The position numbers and the translations under genes were made by a program. The notes beneath the pieces were generated by a model that ran no database searches, was not told the DNA's origin, and worked only from the letters and a program-made list of their open reading frames with translations. Positions 26,646 through 35,419 of a stretch of DNA of 64,000 bases are shown here, piece by piece (position 1 is the first letter of the stretch; each line of letters opens with the position of its first letter). The stretch lies in contig NZ_PCOZ01000001.1 of the NCBI RefSeq assembly GCF_002979555.1, positions 496,001 to 560,000 on the forward strand, written 5' to 3'. The DNA is from Pseudomonas sp. MYb60. Lineage in GTDB: Bacteria > Pseudomonadota > Gammaproteobacteria > Pseudomonadales > Pseudomonadaceae.

Positions 26646-26669
26646 AGCGCCCCTGCCGGCAGGGGCGCT
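26646..26669 (-). terminator. Perfect intercistronic palindrome after the binding-protein gene
   Basis: AGCGCCCCTGCC and GGCAGGGGCGCT form a 12-base perfect inverted repeat. On the minus strand a short T4 tail follows. It sits between the binding-protein and permease genes and probably acts as a partial terminator or 3' stabiliser. Confidence 0.65.
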
Positions 26670-26676
26670 CCGGGCA

Positions 26677-27456
26677 TTACTTGCCGCTGTACAGGTTCAG
26701 ATCGCCAAAGTGTTTCTTCTGGATGGTGGCGTAGGTGCCATCATCGTGTAACGCTTTGATACCTTTATCCAGGAGGGCCTTCAGCTCAGTGTTACCTTGT
26801 TTGATACCGATCGCGGTTTTCGACGGCAGCAAGGGGTCGTCGATAGCGGCGCCCACTTCATACCCGGCACCGGCAGGCGACTTCAAAAAGCCCAGCTCGG
26901 CTTGCAGCATGTCTTGCACGGAGGCGTCGAGGCGGCCGGAGGTCAGGTCGGCGTAGACCTGGTCCTGGTTGGCGTAGGCCTTGGTGGTCACCCCGGCTTT
27001 ATCCAGCACAGCCTTGGCGTAGGCTTCCTGGATGGTGCCTTGCTCGTAGCCCACGGACTTGCCCTTGAGGGATTCCGGGGTGGAGAAGCCCGCACCTTTC
27101 TTGAACACCAGCGAGGTCGGGCCGGAGAACAGCTCGTTGGAGAAGTCGATGGCTTTTTCACGCACCGGGGTCACGGTCATGGACGAAATCACGCCGTCGA
27201 ACTTGTTGGCCTTGAGGCCTGGAATCATGCCGTCGAAGTCACTTTCGACCCACTTGCACTTCACCTTCAGCTCGGTACAGATGGCATTGCCCAGGTCGAT
27301 ATCGAAGCCTACCAGGCTGCCATCGGCCGCTTTGGATTCGAACGGCGCGTAGGACGGATCGACACCAAAACGCAATTCCTTGTATTCCTTGGCCAGCGCG
27401 GAACCGGCGGCCATGCACAGAGCCAGTGCAGAAAGGGTCAGCAATGCTTTTTTCAT
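26677..27456 (-). CDS. Periplasmic basic amino acid-binding protein (HisJ/ArgT/AotJ-like)
   Basis: This is the solute-binding protein of the transporter. ATG 27456 is chosen because it gives a typical signal peptide (MKKALLTLSALALCMAAGSA, cut after SALA), for a 259-residue precursor. Family landmarks are FGVDPSYAPFESKAADG, VGFDIDLGNAIC and DGMIPGLKANKFDGVISSMT. The ligand is probably lysine, arginine, ornithine or histidine. It differs from P. aeruginosa AotJ in many positions as I recall that sequence, so this looks like a paralogue rather than the strict orthologue. Confidence 0.92.
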   Translation of the reverse strand: MKKALLTLSALALCMAAGSALAKEYKELRFGVDPSYAPFESKAADGSLVGFDIDLGNAICTELKVKCKWVESDFDGMIPGLKANKFDGVISSMTVTPVREKAIDFSNELFSGPTSLVFKKGAGFSTPESLKGKSVGYEQGTIQEAYAKAVLDKAGVTTKAYANQDQVYADLTSGRLDASVQDMLQAELGFLKSPAGAGYEVGAAIDDPLLPSKTAIGIKQGNTELKALLDKGIKALHDDGTYATIQKKHFGDLNLYSGK

Positions 27457-27536
27457 TAGGTAATCCCTGGAAACCAAGATAAGCGCTTGTGGCGCATTTA
27501 GGACTGTTACTGAACGGTGTCAGACGCATCACTGGT

Positions 27537-27552
27537 AGCAATTTCTGCACCA
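27537..27552 (-). promoter_or_regulatory. Candidate sigma54 (RpoN) promoter for the amino acid transporter operon
   Basis: On the minus strand TGG, then ten bases, then GC (TGGTGCAGAAATTGCT) gives the invariant GG-N10-GC of RpoN promoters with an intact TTGC -12 element. The -24 element departs from TGGCAC at two bases. The predicted start is about 70 bases before the binding-protein ATG. RpoN control is common for Pseudomonas amino acid uptake. Confidence 0.4.
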
Positions 27553-27685
27553 TAGTTCCGAAAGTTCGTTTTAACAGGTAGGAATCTAGAGATATGACTG
27601 TAGGAGGTGACCGGAAGCGGGCACTGAAAATCCAGTGCACCATTTTGGATCTGGCGATGAGCAAAATGCGGGAGCGGGTGTGTGT

Positions 27686-29320
27686 TCAGGTCAGCAGGTC
27701 TTGCAGTGTGGCCAAGCTGTCGGCTTCCTCCACCGCCTTATCCTGCCGCCAGCGCAACATCCGTGGAAACCGCACCGCAATCCCACTCTTGTGCCGCTTG
27801 GAGAGGGCAATCCCTTCGAAGCCCAACTCAAACACCATGCTCGGCGTGACGCTGCTGACCGGACCGAATTTTTCCACTGTGGTCTTGCGCACAATGGCGT
27901 CGACCTTGCGCATTTCCTCGTCGGTCAGGCCTGAATAGGCCTTGGCGAATGGCACCAGGGTGCGCTCGCTGCCAGGTGGGCCGTCCCACACGGCGAAGGT
28001 GTAATCGCTATAGAGGCTGGCGCGCCGGCCGTGGCCGCGCTGGGCGTAGATCAGTACGGCATCGACGCTGAACGGGTCGACTTTCCATTTCCACCACAGG
28101 CCCATGTCCTTGGTGCGGCCCACACCGTAGAGGCCCTTGCGGTCCTTGAGCATCATGCCTTCCACGCCCAGGCTGCGGGACGCTTCGCGTTGCTCGGCGA
28201 GGTCCTGCCAACTGATGCCGGTCAGCAGCGGTGAGGCCCGGAGCACGGGCTGGTCGCACTGTTCGATGACCTGTTCAAGCTGAGTCCTACGCTCGGCCTG
28301 GGGGCGGTTGCGCCAGTCGTCGCCCTGATGTTCCAGCAGGTCGTAGGCGAGCACGGCAACTGGCGCATCCTCGAGCACTTTCTTGCCGAGGGTCTTGCGC
28401 CCGATTCGCTGTTGCAGCAACGCGAAGGGTTGCACCGCGTCTTTCCACACCACGATTTCCCCGTCGATCACCGTGCCGTCGGGCAAGCCGCTGACCAGGC
28501 TGTGGAGCTCGGGGAAACGTTCGGTGACCAATTCTTCACCCCGGGACCAGACCCACAGCCGGCCCTCTCGCTTGACCAGTTGTGCGCGAATACCGTCCCA
28601 TTTCCATTCCACCTGCCAGTCCGCGGGGGCTCCGAGCATGGCCTCGAATTGCTCCACAGGTTGCGACAACCCGTGCGCCAGAAAGAACGGATAGGGTTGT
28701 CCGCCTCGTTGCGCATGTTCGTCAGCCGATTCCGCGGCGATCAGTTTGAGGTAGCGTTCCGCCGTAGGACGATTGGACAGATCGGTGTAGCCCACCAGTC
28801 GCTGGGCCACGCGTTTGCTGTCCAAGCCCGCCATCGCGGCGAGGGCGCGAGTGACCAGCAACTTGGAAACCCCCACGCGAAAACTGCCGGTGATCAGCTT
28901 GATGCACACCATCAGGCTCGGTTGATCCAGTTGCGCCCACAGCGCCGGCAGGCGCTCGGCCAATTCCAGGGGCGGCAGGCCGCGCAGGGGCAGGAGTTTT
29001 TCTTCCAGCCACACGGCCAGGCCGTCTTCCGAGGTGTAGGGCGATTCGGGTAATAGTAGGGAAATGGTCTCGGCCAGGTCGCCCACTGATTGGTAGCTTT
29101 CTTCAAACAACCACGCTTCGATGCCCGAGGCCTCGGTGGCCATGTCCCGCAGCAACCGCGTCGGCACCAGTTGGCGAGGGCGCCCGCCGGAGAGGAAATA
29201 CACCGCCCATGCCGCATCGGCCGGGGGGGCCTCGCGGAAATAGGCTTGCAGCGCGGCAAGCTTGGCGTTGCTGGAGGTGGTGGCGTCGAGGTTGGCGTAC
29301 AGTTCGGCAAACGCTTTCAT
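27686..29320 (-). CDS. ATP-dependent DNA ligase, repair-cassette type
   Basis: This is a 544-residue ATP-dependent DNA ligase distinct from the NAD-dependent replicative LigA. The adenylation motif is EWKWDGIRAQL with the nucleophile Lys240. Further nucleotidyltransferase motifs are VIDGEIVVW, VEGMMLKDRKGLY and LWWKWKVDP. An N-terminal helical DNA-binding domain precedes them and an OB fold follows. The gene overlaps the exonuclease gene by four bases. In related genomes this ligase sits next to lhr and pdeM, but here a transporter operon intervenes. Symbols such as ligB or ligC vary between sources, so none is assigned. Confidence 0.93.
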   Translation of the reverse strand: MKAFAELYANLDATTSSNAKLAALQAYFREAPPADAAWAVYFLSGGRPRQLVPTRLLRDMATEASGIEAWLFEESYQSVGDLAETISLLLPESPYTSEDGLAVWLEEKLLPLRGLPPLELAERLPALWAQLDQPSLMVCIKLITGSFRVGVSKLLVTRALAAMAGLDSKRVAQRLVGYTDLSNRPTAERYLKLIAAESADEHAQRGGQPYPFFLAHGLSQPVEQFEAMLGAPADWQVEWKWDGIRAQLVKREGRLWVWSRGEELVTERFPELHSLVSGLPDGTVIDGEIVVWKDAVQPFALLQQRIGRKTLGKKVLEDAPVAVLAYDLLEHQGDDWRNRPQAERRTQLEQVIEQCDQPVLRASPLLTGISWQDLAEQREASRSLGVEGMMLKDRKGLYGVGRTKDMGLWWKWKVDPFSVDAVLIYAQRGHGRRASLYSDYTFAVWDGPPGSERTLVPFAKAYSGLTDEEMRKVDAIVRKTTVEKFGPVSSVTPSMVFELGFEGIALSKRHKSGIAVRFPRMLRWRQDKAVEEADSLATLQDLLT

Positions 29321-30321
29321 GTGCCGGCCTCCTCTTCGTCGTCACCGTATTCGGTGGTGAAGCCTTGGGCATCCAGGCCTTTTTCCCGCAGGTGACGCAC
29401 CAACACGCCGACCGACCCATGGGTGACCATCACCCGCTCGGCGCCGGTTTGCTCGATGGCCCATAACAGGCCAGGCCAGTCTGCGTGGTCCGACAGCACG
29501 AAGCCCCGGTCCACGCCGCGCCGCCGACGGGTGCCGCGCAGGCGCATCCAGCCGCTGGCGAACGCATCGCTGTAATCGCCGAAGCGCTTGATCCAACTAC
29601 TGCCGCCGGCGGAGGGTGGGGCGATGATCAGCGCCTGGCGCAGCAGGGGATCGTTTTTCTGGATATCACCGGCGTAGAGGGTTTCAGGAATGTAGACGCC
29701 GGCTTCGCGGTACACCCGGTTCAAGGGTTCGACCGCGCCATGGCTGAGGATCGGGCCGATGCTGGCGTCGATGCCATGCAGGATCCGCTGGGCCTTGCCG
29801 AAGGAGTAACAGAACAACACGCTGGCCTTGCCGGCGGCGATGTTGGTCTGCCACCAGTCATTGATCCCGGCGAAGATCTGCGCCTGGGGTTGCCAGCGGT
29901 AGATCGGCAGGCCGAACGTGGATTCGGTGATAAACGTGTGGCAACGCACCGGCTCGAAGGGCGCACAGGTGCCGTCAGGTTCAATCTTGTAGTCGCCGGA
30001 CGCCACCCAGACTTCGCCCTGGTATTCAAGGCGCACCTGGGCCGAGCCGAGCACATGCCCGGCCGGGTGGAAACTCAAGGTCACGCCGTGATGATTCACG
30101 CGTTCGCCGTAGGCCAGGGTTTGCAGGTTGATGTCCTGGCCGAGGCGTGAGCGCAGGATGCCTTCGCCGGGGGCCGCCGCTAAATAATGAGTGTTGCCGG
30201 TGCGGGCGTGGTCGCCGTGGGCATGGGTGATCACCGCACGTTCCACCGGGCGCCAGGGGTCGATGTAGAAGTCTCCGGCGGGGCAGTAGAGGCCTTCGGG
30301 GCGGGCGATGACAAGGTCCAT
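29317..30321 (-). CDS. Ligase-associated DNA exonuclease (metallo-beta-lactamase, SNM1-like)
   Basis: This is a 334-residue metallo-beta-lactamase-fold nuclease of the ligase-associated Exo family. The zinc motif is THAHGDHARTG with His33, His35, Asp37 and His38. Further conserved elements are FHPAGHVLGSAQ, SGDYKIEPDGTC and the C-terminal VLSDHADWPGLL and VMVTHGSVGVLVRHL. It is the first gene of the minus-strand exo-lig pair, and its product presumably processes DNA ends before sealing. Both genes are compact and intact. Confidence 0.93.
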   Translation of the reverse strand: MDLVIARPEGLYCPAGDFYIDPWRPVERAVITHAHGDHARTGNTHYLAAAPGEGILRSRLGQDINLQTLAYGERVNHHGVTLSFHPAGHVLGSAQVRLEYQGEVWVASGDYKIEPDGTCAPFEPVRCHTFITESTFGLPIYRWQPQAQIFAGINDWWQTNIAAGKASVLFCYSFGKAQRILHGIDASIGPILSHGAVEPLNRVYREAGVYIPETLYAGDIQKNDPLLRQALIIAPPSAGGSSWIKRFGDYSDAFASGWMRLRGTRRRRGVDRGFVLSDHADWPGLLWAIEQTGAERVMVTHGSVGVLVRHLREKGLDAQGFTTEYGDDEEEAGT

Positions 30322-30397
30322 GGGCGTGCCGGGGGCAATGGGCTTATCAGGTAGGAGGGAAGTAGGACTTGAGAAGTTCTATCTGATTGCATGAGGG

Positions 30398-30430
30398 CCA
30401 ACTGTGGAAGGGCCCCCCTCCCACAGTTGG
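30398..30430. terminator. Inverted repeat between quiP and exo
   Basis: CCAACTGTGGAAGGG and CCCTCCCACAGTTGG form a 15-base stem with one mismatch and a three-base loop. It resembles one REP hairpin and stands 16 bases past the quiP stop, so it may end that transcript. Confidence 0.5.
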
Positions 30431-30445
30431 TGCCGGTTTCTTCAG

Positions 30446-32887
30446 CTACTTGCCGGGTGTAAGGGTCAACCTGGCTTTCCCATACACCTTCTCGAAGTTC
30501 TGCGGCTGCATCGGGAAGCTCAGGTATTGCGCCTTGAGCGACGGGTCGATGCCATTGGCATAGTTCGGGCTGGCCGGGTTGCCGGACTGGCCGATGCCAC
30601 CCTGGCCGGTCATGGGTTCGACTTGGCCGAAGTCGACGATCATGCGCAGCGCCGACGTCTGCGTCGTGTTGAAATCCTGGCCCCAGTGGTAAGGCGATGG
30701 GTTGAGGGTGTTGTGGTCACCCCCGGAGGCCAGCGGGCCACGGATGACTTGGCCGTTGCTGTTCTTCCAGGTGGTGGTGTGCAACTTGCCCCATTGCCAG
30801 GCCTTGTGGTCCGCACCCAACTGGCTGTCGCCGGCGGTGATGGCGGCGGCCAGGCTCCGGGCCAGGATCGCCGGTTTGTCTTCTTTCTGCGCTGTACGCA
30901 CGTCATCCCAGAACGGGCTGTCTTCACGCCCCAGCAAGTGGTCGGCCTGGGCGGCGTAGGAGAGGCTGGCGTTGCTGACGAACGCCTTCCAGCTTGCACT
31001 GTTTTCCGGGCCCAATTCGTCGAGGAAGATCTGCTTGGTGCTTTCCTGCAGGAACAGCTCATAGATCGCCGCGTCAGCGGATGTTGCTGCCAGGCGGCCG
31101 TCGAAAGCCATCAGGCGATTGAACGCCTCCCGAGCCTTGGCCTGTTCAGCGGCCGGCAGCGCATCGATCGCCTGTTTCAGCGGCTGGGCCATGCCCGGCG
31201 CCTGGAACATGGTCTTGAGCTTGGCCGCAAATGGAGTGGTCTGGTCGTACTGCATCGCGATGATGCTGCGGGTGTCATGTTTGCCTGCATTGGCCAGTTG
31301 AGCCAGGCGCTCGCTGCGCTCCGGCGCGTCCCAGGAGTTGGACAGTTGCATGCCATAACCGCGCGGTGCGGTGCGTTGGTTGGCGGTGCCGACCCAGCCC
31401 TGGACCGGATCCTGGTCGTAGGGGTGCAGCATCGCGTCGGCATAGCCATCCCAGTCGAAACGCGTGTCCCAGCCCGGCGACGGCAGCAGGCCTTCGCCTT
31501 CGCGGCGGTTGGGGAAGCGGCCGGTGACTTGCCAGCCGATGTTGGTGGCGTCGGCAAACACCAGGTTCAACGCGATGGCGCGGATTTCCCGGGTTGCGTC
31601 CGAGGCCTTGCCGGCGTTTTGCGCACGGGACAGGTCGAAGAACGCATCAAGGCTCTTGTCGTCCTTGAAGTCGGCGGTTTGCAGCGCCAGGCCAAGGCCG
31701 CTGGTCAGTGCCTGGCTGCTGTTGAGCAGGGCGCCGTGGCGGGTTTCGTAGACCACTTCGCGTATCGAGCGTTGGCCTTTGACGAAGAAGGTTTCGTTAC
31801 GCACAGTGGCGGGGAGCCATTTGCCGTTGCTCTCGTAGTACAGCGCGCTGCCTTGGCGTCGGACTTTTTCCAGGAACAGGTCCTGGGTGTCGCCCTTGAC
31901 CGTGCTCACGCTCCACGCAACGTTGCCGTTGAAGCCGGACAGCAACGTCGGCAGGCCGGCAATCGAGGCACCCACGGCCTGGTATTTCGGCGCGCGGATC
32001 TGCACGTAGTTCCACGGCGATGGAGCGTGTGGCTGGGCGGCGAGGTCGTTGGCCAACAGGCTTTTGCCACTGCGGCTGCGTTGCGGGCCGATCGCCCAGT
32101 TGCTGGAGGTGGTCACTGCCAGCGCGTTGAGGCTGCTCAACTGCTGGCTCACCGCGTCCAGCCCGGCGAGGCCGGTGATCTGGCTCAGGTTCACACCCTT
32201 GAGCTTGTCGGCTTCACCCAGCGGGATCGCTTCATCCGGCGCGCTCGGGGTGAGCCAGGCCAGTTTGTCGACGCCGACTTTCTGCGCCAGCACCAGGGAG
32301 GCGATTTCTTCCTGCAGGTTGGCCGATTCGCTGAAATTCAGCAGGCAGAACAGCAGCGCCGAGTCCTCCGGCTTCCAGTACTCGGGCTTGTAGCCGGTCT
32401 GGGCCAGGTCTGCCGGCAGTTTGTCGTGGTAGCGGAACAGGTAGGCGTTGACGCCGCGCGCATACACTTCAAAGAAGCGCTTGAGGCGCGGGCTTGACGC
32501 GTTGTACAGCTCGGCGGCGCTTTTTTTCAGGTTGACCGCGCGCATGAAACGGTCGACATCGAGCACGTCGGCGCCCGACATTTCCGCCAGCCGGCCCTGG
32601 GCCAGCAGACGCAGGGTGACCATTTGGGTGATGCGGTCACTGGCGTGCACATAACCGAGGCTGAACAGGGCGTCGTGGAACGTGTTGCTTTCGATCAGCG
32701 GCATGCCCTGGGCATTGCGGCGCACGGAAACATTCTGCGCCAGGCCCTTGAGCGGCTGCACGCCGGCAACGGGAGGCAGGGTGTCCTGGGTGCTCTGGAG
32801 CTGGCAACCGGCCAGGCTCAACGCACTGGCCACTGCCGCGGCAACGCCGAACCGGGGAAGAAAATGTGAAAGGGCTGGCGAGGCCAT
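30446..32887 (-). CDS. quiP: Penicillin amidase-family acylase, QuiP-like acyl-homoserine lactone acylase
   Basis: This 813-residue N-terminal-nucleophile hydrolase precursor is very close to P. aeruginosa QuiP (PA1032), which removes the acyl chain from long-chain homoserine lactone signals. The start [20 protein letters not shown] is the same kind as in QuiP. A lipobox-like LSLAGC ends at Cys28. Autocleavage should release the beta subunit at Ser262 in [10 protein letters not shown], with the conserved Asn in [11 protein letters not shown]. It is exported to the periplasm. It could also act on beta-lactams or other amides. No quorum-sensing synthase is seen in the window. Confidence 0.88.
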   Translation of the reverse strand: MASPALSHFLPRFGVAAAVASALSLAGCQLQSTQDTLPPVAGVQPLKGLAQNVSVRRNAQGMPLIESNTFHDALFSLGYVHASDRITQMVTLRLLAQGRLAEMSGADVLDVDRFMRAVNLKKSAAELYNASSPRLKRFFEVYARGVNAYLFRYHDKLPADLAQTGYKPEYWKPEDSALLFCLLNFSESANLQEEIASLVLAQKVGVDKLAWLTPSAPDEAIPLGEADKLKGVNLSQITGLAGLDAVSQQLSSLNALAVTTSSNWAIGPQRSRSGKSLLANDLAAQPHAPSPWNYVQIRAPKYQAVGASIAGLPTLLSGFNGNVAWSVSTVKGDTQDLFLEKVRRQGSALYYESNGKWLPATVRNETFFVKGQRSIREVVYETRHGALLNSSQALTSGLGLALQTADFKDDKSLDAFFDLSRAQNAGKASDATREIRAIALNLVFADATNIGWQVTGRFPNRREGEGLLPSPGWDTRFDWDGYADAMLHPYDQDPVQGWVGTANQRTAPRGYGMQLSNSWDAPERSERLAQLANAGKHDTRSIIAMQYDQTTPFAAKLKTMFQAPGMAQPLKQAIDALPAAEQAKAREAFNRLMAFDGRLAATSADAAIYELFLQESTKQIFLDELGPENSASWKAFVSNASLSYAAQADHLLGREDSPFWDDVRTAQKEDKPAILARSLAAAITAGDSQLGADHKAWQWGKLHTTTWKNSNGQVIRGPLASGGDHNTLNPSPYHWGQDFNTTQTSALRMIVDFGQVEPMTGQGGIGQSGNPASPNYANGIDPSLKAQYLSFPMQPQNFEKVYGKARLTLTPGK

Positions 32888-32906
32888 GGCAAAGCTCCTG
32901 CGGGGG

Positions 32907-32928
32907 GTAGCGTCAGTAAAGGCGCTAC
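32907..32928 (-). promoter_or_regulatory. Small inverted repeat just upstream of quiP
   Basis: GTAGCG and CGCTAC flank a 10-base loop, 20 bases before the quiP start and just upstream of its AGGAG ribosome site. It could be an operator or a leader hairpin. Confidence 0.3.
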
Positions 32929-33002
32929 GTTAGTGAGCGCGGCGAAACGACGCAAGCGGGAGTTTTTGGATAAGCATGAGAACTTGAGACTTGCGCAGAT
33001 AA

Positions 33003-33083
33003 ATGTAGGAGCGGGCTGGCCCGCGATAGCGGCGTGTCAGTCAACGCATGGGGTTCTGAACCACCGCTAGCCCGCTCCCACCT
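33003..33083. repeat. Divergent REP-type inverted pair
   Basis: ATGTAGGAGCGGGCTGGCCC on the left is mirrored by GCTAGCCCGCTCCCACC on the right. It has the REP organisation, but the core is GCGGGC rather than GGGGGC, a second REP subtype. It lies between quiP and the truncated GST gene. Confidence 0.75.
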
Positions 33084-33105
33084 TTAGACCCCAAAGGGTC
33101 TAGGT

Positions 33106-33438
33106 TCAGGATGTTGGCGGGTTCACTTTCTGCACCAGCTCATACGCCCGCACGGTCGCTGGACGTTCCTTGATGCTGTTGAACCAGCGATGCACGTGTG
33201 GGAAATCTTCCAGGCGCTGGCTCTGCCACTTGTGGGAAACGATCCATGGGTAGATCGCCATGTCGGCAATGCTGAAGGCCTCACCGGCAACGAACGGTCG
33301 GTCCGCCAGGCGTCGGTCCAGCACGCCGTAAAGCCGCGCGGTCTCCTCCACATAACGCTTGATCGCATACGGGATTTTCTCCGGTGCGAACTGGCTGAAG
33401 TGATGATTCTGCCCGGCCATTGGGCCTAAACCGCCCAT
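33106..33438 (-). pseudogene. Glutathione S-transferase, C-terminal remnant
   Basis: The 110 readable residues match the all-helical C-terminal domain of a YghU/YfcG-type GST (MGGLGPMAGQNHHFSQFAPE, then RYVEETARLYGVLDRRLADR and FSIADMAIYPWIV). The whole thioredoxin-like N-terminal half with the glutathione site is missing. Upstream of the first ATG the frame reads PRTSPIP, unlike any GST, and soon meets a stop. The break lies 65 bases from the iron ABC transporter operon, which suggests that its arrival or a deletion removed the 5' half. It is unlikely to be functional. Confidence 0.8.
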
Positions 33439-33503
33439 AGGTATAGGTGACGTTCGGGGCGCGAAAATTCAATCAACTATTTAGGCATAGCCTTAGCAGC
33501 GAA

Positions 33504-34289
33504 CTACACGGCGCCATCCACCAGCACCTGCAACGACTGCTGCGAACAGCGCTCGATGCGCACCTGCACCCCATAGACCTCGGCGAACAGCGTCGGGTCG
33601 AGCACCTCATCTGCTGCGCCGCTGGCGTACAGGCGTCCCTGGCGCAGCACTGCAATATGGTCAGCGAAGCGCGCGGCCAGGTTGATGTCGTGCAGGACCA
33701 CCACGGCGATCAATTGGTGTTCGCGCACCAGGCTGCGGACGCAGTCCATGACCTTGAGCTGGTAGTTGAGGTCGAGGGCACTGGTGGGCTCATCCAGCAG
33801 CATCACTTGCGGACGACGGGCGATGAGTTGGGCCAGGCTGACCAGTTGGCGCTGGCCGCCCGACAAGGTGCTCAACAGCTGGTCGGCGAGGTGGGCAATG
33901 CCGATGCGTTGCAACGCGCCAAAGGCTTCACGCAGGCACGCATCGCTGGACATTGGAATGCCGTCCACATTGGCCACGCGCAAGGCGGCGATCACGCTTT
34001 CCATCACGCTCAGGCTCAGGCCCGGTGGCAGGTTTTGCGGCATGTAGGTGACGCGCCGCGCGCGGTCGGGCACGGACATGGCTGACAGCTCAAGGTCGCC
34101 AAGTCTTACTACGCCGTGCATCTTTTCCAACCCGGCCACGGCGCGCAGCAAGGTGGACTTGCCGGCGCCGTTCGGGCCGATCAGCGCGGTGAGGCTGCCG
34201 TGGGGCAGGGTGGGCAGGCTCAGGTCATGCACAATCTGGCGACGCCCATAACTCACATGGGCGTTGAGGATGCTCAACCCTTCACTCAT
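33504..34289 (-). CDS. Iron/siderophore ABC transporter ATP-binding protein
   Basis: This is a 261-residue FecE/FepC/HmuV-type ATPase. Walker A is GPNGAGKSTLLRA, the signature is LSGGQRQLVSLAQL, Walker B is [13 protein letters not shown] and the switch is VVLHDINLAARF. It overlaps the permease gene by four bases and is last in a binding protein-permease-ATPase operon. The substrate is an iron chelate or related metal complex, inferred from family. No TonB-dependent receptor is next to it, so the outer-membrane partner must lie elsewhere. Confidence 0.92.
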   Translation of the reverse strand: MSEGLSILNAHVSYGRRQIVHDLSLPTLPHGSLTALIGPNGAGKSTLLRAVAGLEKMHGVVRLGDLELSAMSVPDRARRVTYMPQNLPPGLSLSVMESVIAALRVANVDGIPMSSDACLREAFGALQRIGIAHLADQLLSTLSGGQRQLVSLAQLIARRPQVMLLDEPTSALDLNYQLKVMDCVRSLVREHQLIAVVVLHDINLAARFADHIAVLRQGRLYASGAADEVLDPTLFAEVYGVQVRIERCSQQSLQVLVDGAV

Positions 34290-35344
34290 GACTGCCTCCC
34301 ACGTTTGAACACCAGCACGACAAAGATCGGCACGCCCACCAGCGCGGTGACGATGCCCACCGGCACGATCACGCCGGGCATGATCAGCTTGCTGGCAATC
34401 GACGACAGCGACAGCAGCAAGGCGCCGGTCAAGGCGCTGGCCGGCAGCAGGAAGCGCTGGTCTTCGCCGACCAGAATCCGCGCGATATGCGGACCCACCA
34501 GGCCGATGAAACCGATCGTGCCGACAAAGGCCACGGCGGTGGCGGACAGCAAGCTGATGCGCAGCAGCGAGAAAAACCGCAGGCGCTTCACGTCCACGCC
34601 AAAGCTTTGCGCGCGGTCTTCACCCATGCGCAGCAACGTCAGGCGCGGGGCGGCGGTGAAGGAAAACGGCAGCACTGTTGCGACCACCAGAGCCAGGATA
34701 CCGAGCTTGTCCCAGTTGGCCCGGGTCACACTGCCCAGGGTCCAGAACACCAGTTGTTGCAACACGTCTTCGGTGGCGACCAGTTGCAGGAGCGCCACCA
34801 CGGCGTTGCAGCTGAATACCAGGGCGATGCCGAACAGCACCAGGCTTTCGACGCCGGCGCCGCGCAGGCGTGACATGGCTTGCAGCAAAAATACCGAGGC
34901 CGCCGCGAAGATAAAGGCTGACAGGGAGATCGCCGTATTGGCCGACAGCCACGTCGTGGTCACCGGAAACACAATCACCAGGGACGCGCCCAATGCCGCC
35001 GCCGACGACACCCCGAGCGTAAATGGGCTGGCCAGCGGGTTGTTCAGGATCGCCTGCATCTCTGCGCCGGCCAGTGACAGCGCACAGCCCACCAGCACGG
35101 CCATCAGCGCGTAGGGCAGGCGCACGTTCCAGACGATCACCTGGTCGGTGGCGCTCAAATGGGACGGGTGCAGGATGCCATCGAGCAAGGCCAGCAGGCC
35201 CATGCCCGACGGGCCGCTGGCCAGGTCGACGAGGATTGCGCAGACCAGTGCGCTGCCGAGCAGCCCCAGCAGCCAGGCACGCCTTGCCAGCAGTCGGCGA
35301 TAGCCATGGGTCGCGCTGGCGAGGTCGAGGGTTTGAGTGGTCAT
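34286..35344 (-). CDS. FecCD-family iron ABC transporter permease
   Basis: This is a 352-residue permease of the BtuC/FecCD/FhuB family, with about ten membrane segments. ATG 35344 (MTTQTLDLASATHGYRRLLA) is chosen over a frame extending 12 codons further. Conserved elements are WNVRLPYALMAVLVGCALSLAG, NPLASPFTLGVSSAAALG and GFIGLVGPHIARILVGEDQR. It should import an Fe(III)-siderophore or related complex with the neighbouring ATPase and binding protein. Confidence 0.93.
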   Translation of the reverse strand: MTTQTLDLASATHGYRRLLARRAWLLGLLGSALVCAILVDLASGPSGMGLLALLDGILHPSHLSATDQVIVWNVRLPYALMAVLVGCALSLAGAEMQAILNNPLASPFTLGVSSAAALGASLVIVFPVTTTWLSANTAISLSAFIFAAASVFLLQAMSRLRGAGVESLVLFGIALVFSCNAVVALLQLVATEDVLQQLVFWTLGSVTRANWDKLGILALVVATVLPFSFTAAPRLTLLRMGEDRAQSFGVDVKRLRFFSLLRISLLSATAVAFVGTIGFIGLVGPHIARILVGEDQRFLLPASALTGALLLSLSSIASKLIMPGVIVPVGIVTALVGVPIFVVLVFKRGRQS

Positions 35345-35419
35345 GTGTTTCCCACAATCTTGAAGGCGAAGAGGATCCAAAGGTAAAAGCTGGCTGGATT
35401 TCCTACAGGGCGATAAACC

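Noticed and set aside
30404..32497. A 697-codon plus-strand open frame opposite quiP
   Set aside because: The minus-strand frame encodes a clear Ntn acylase, and the plus frame has no family features.
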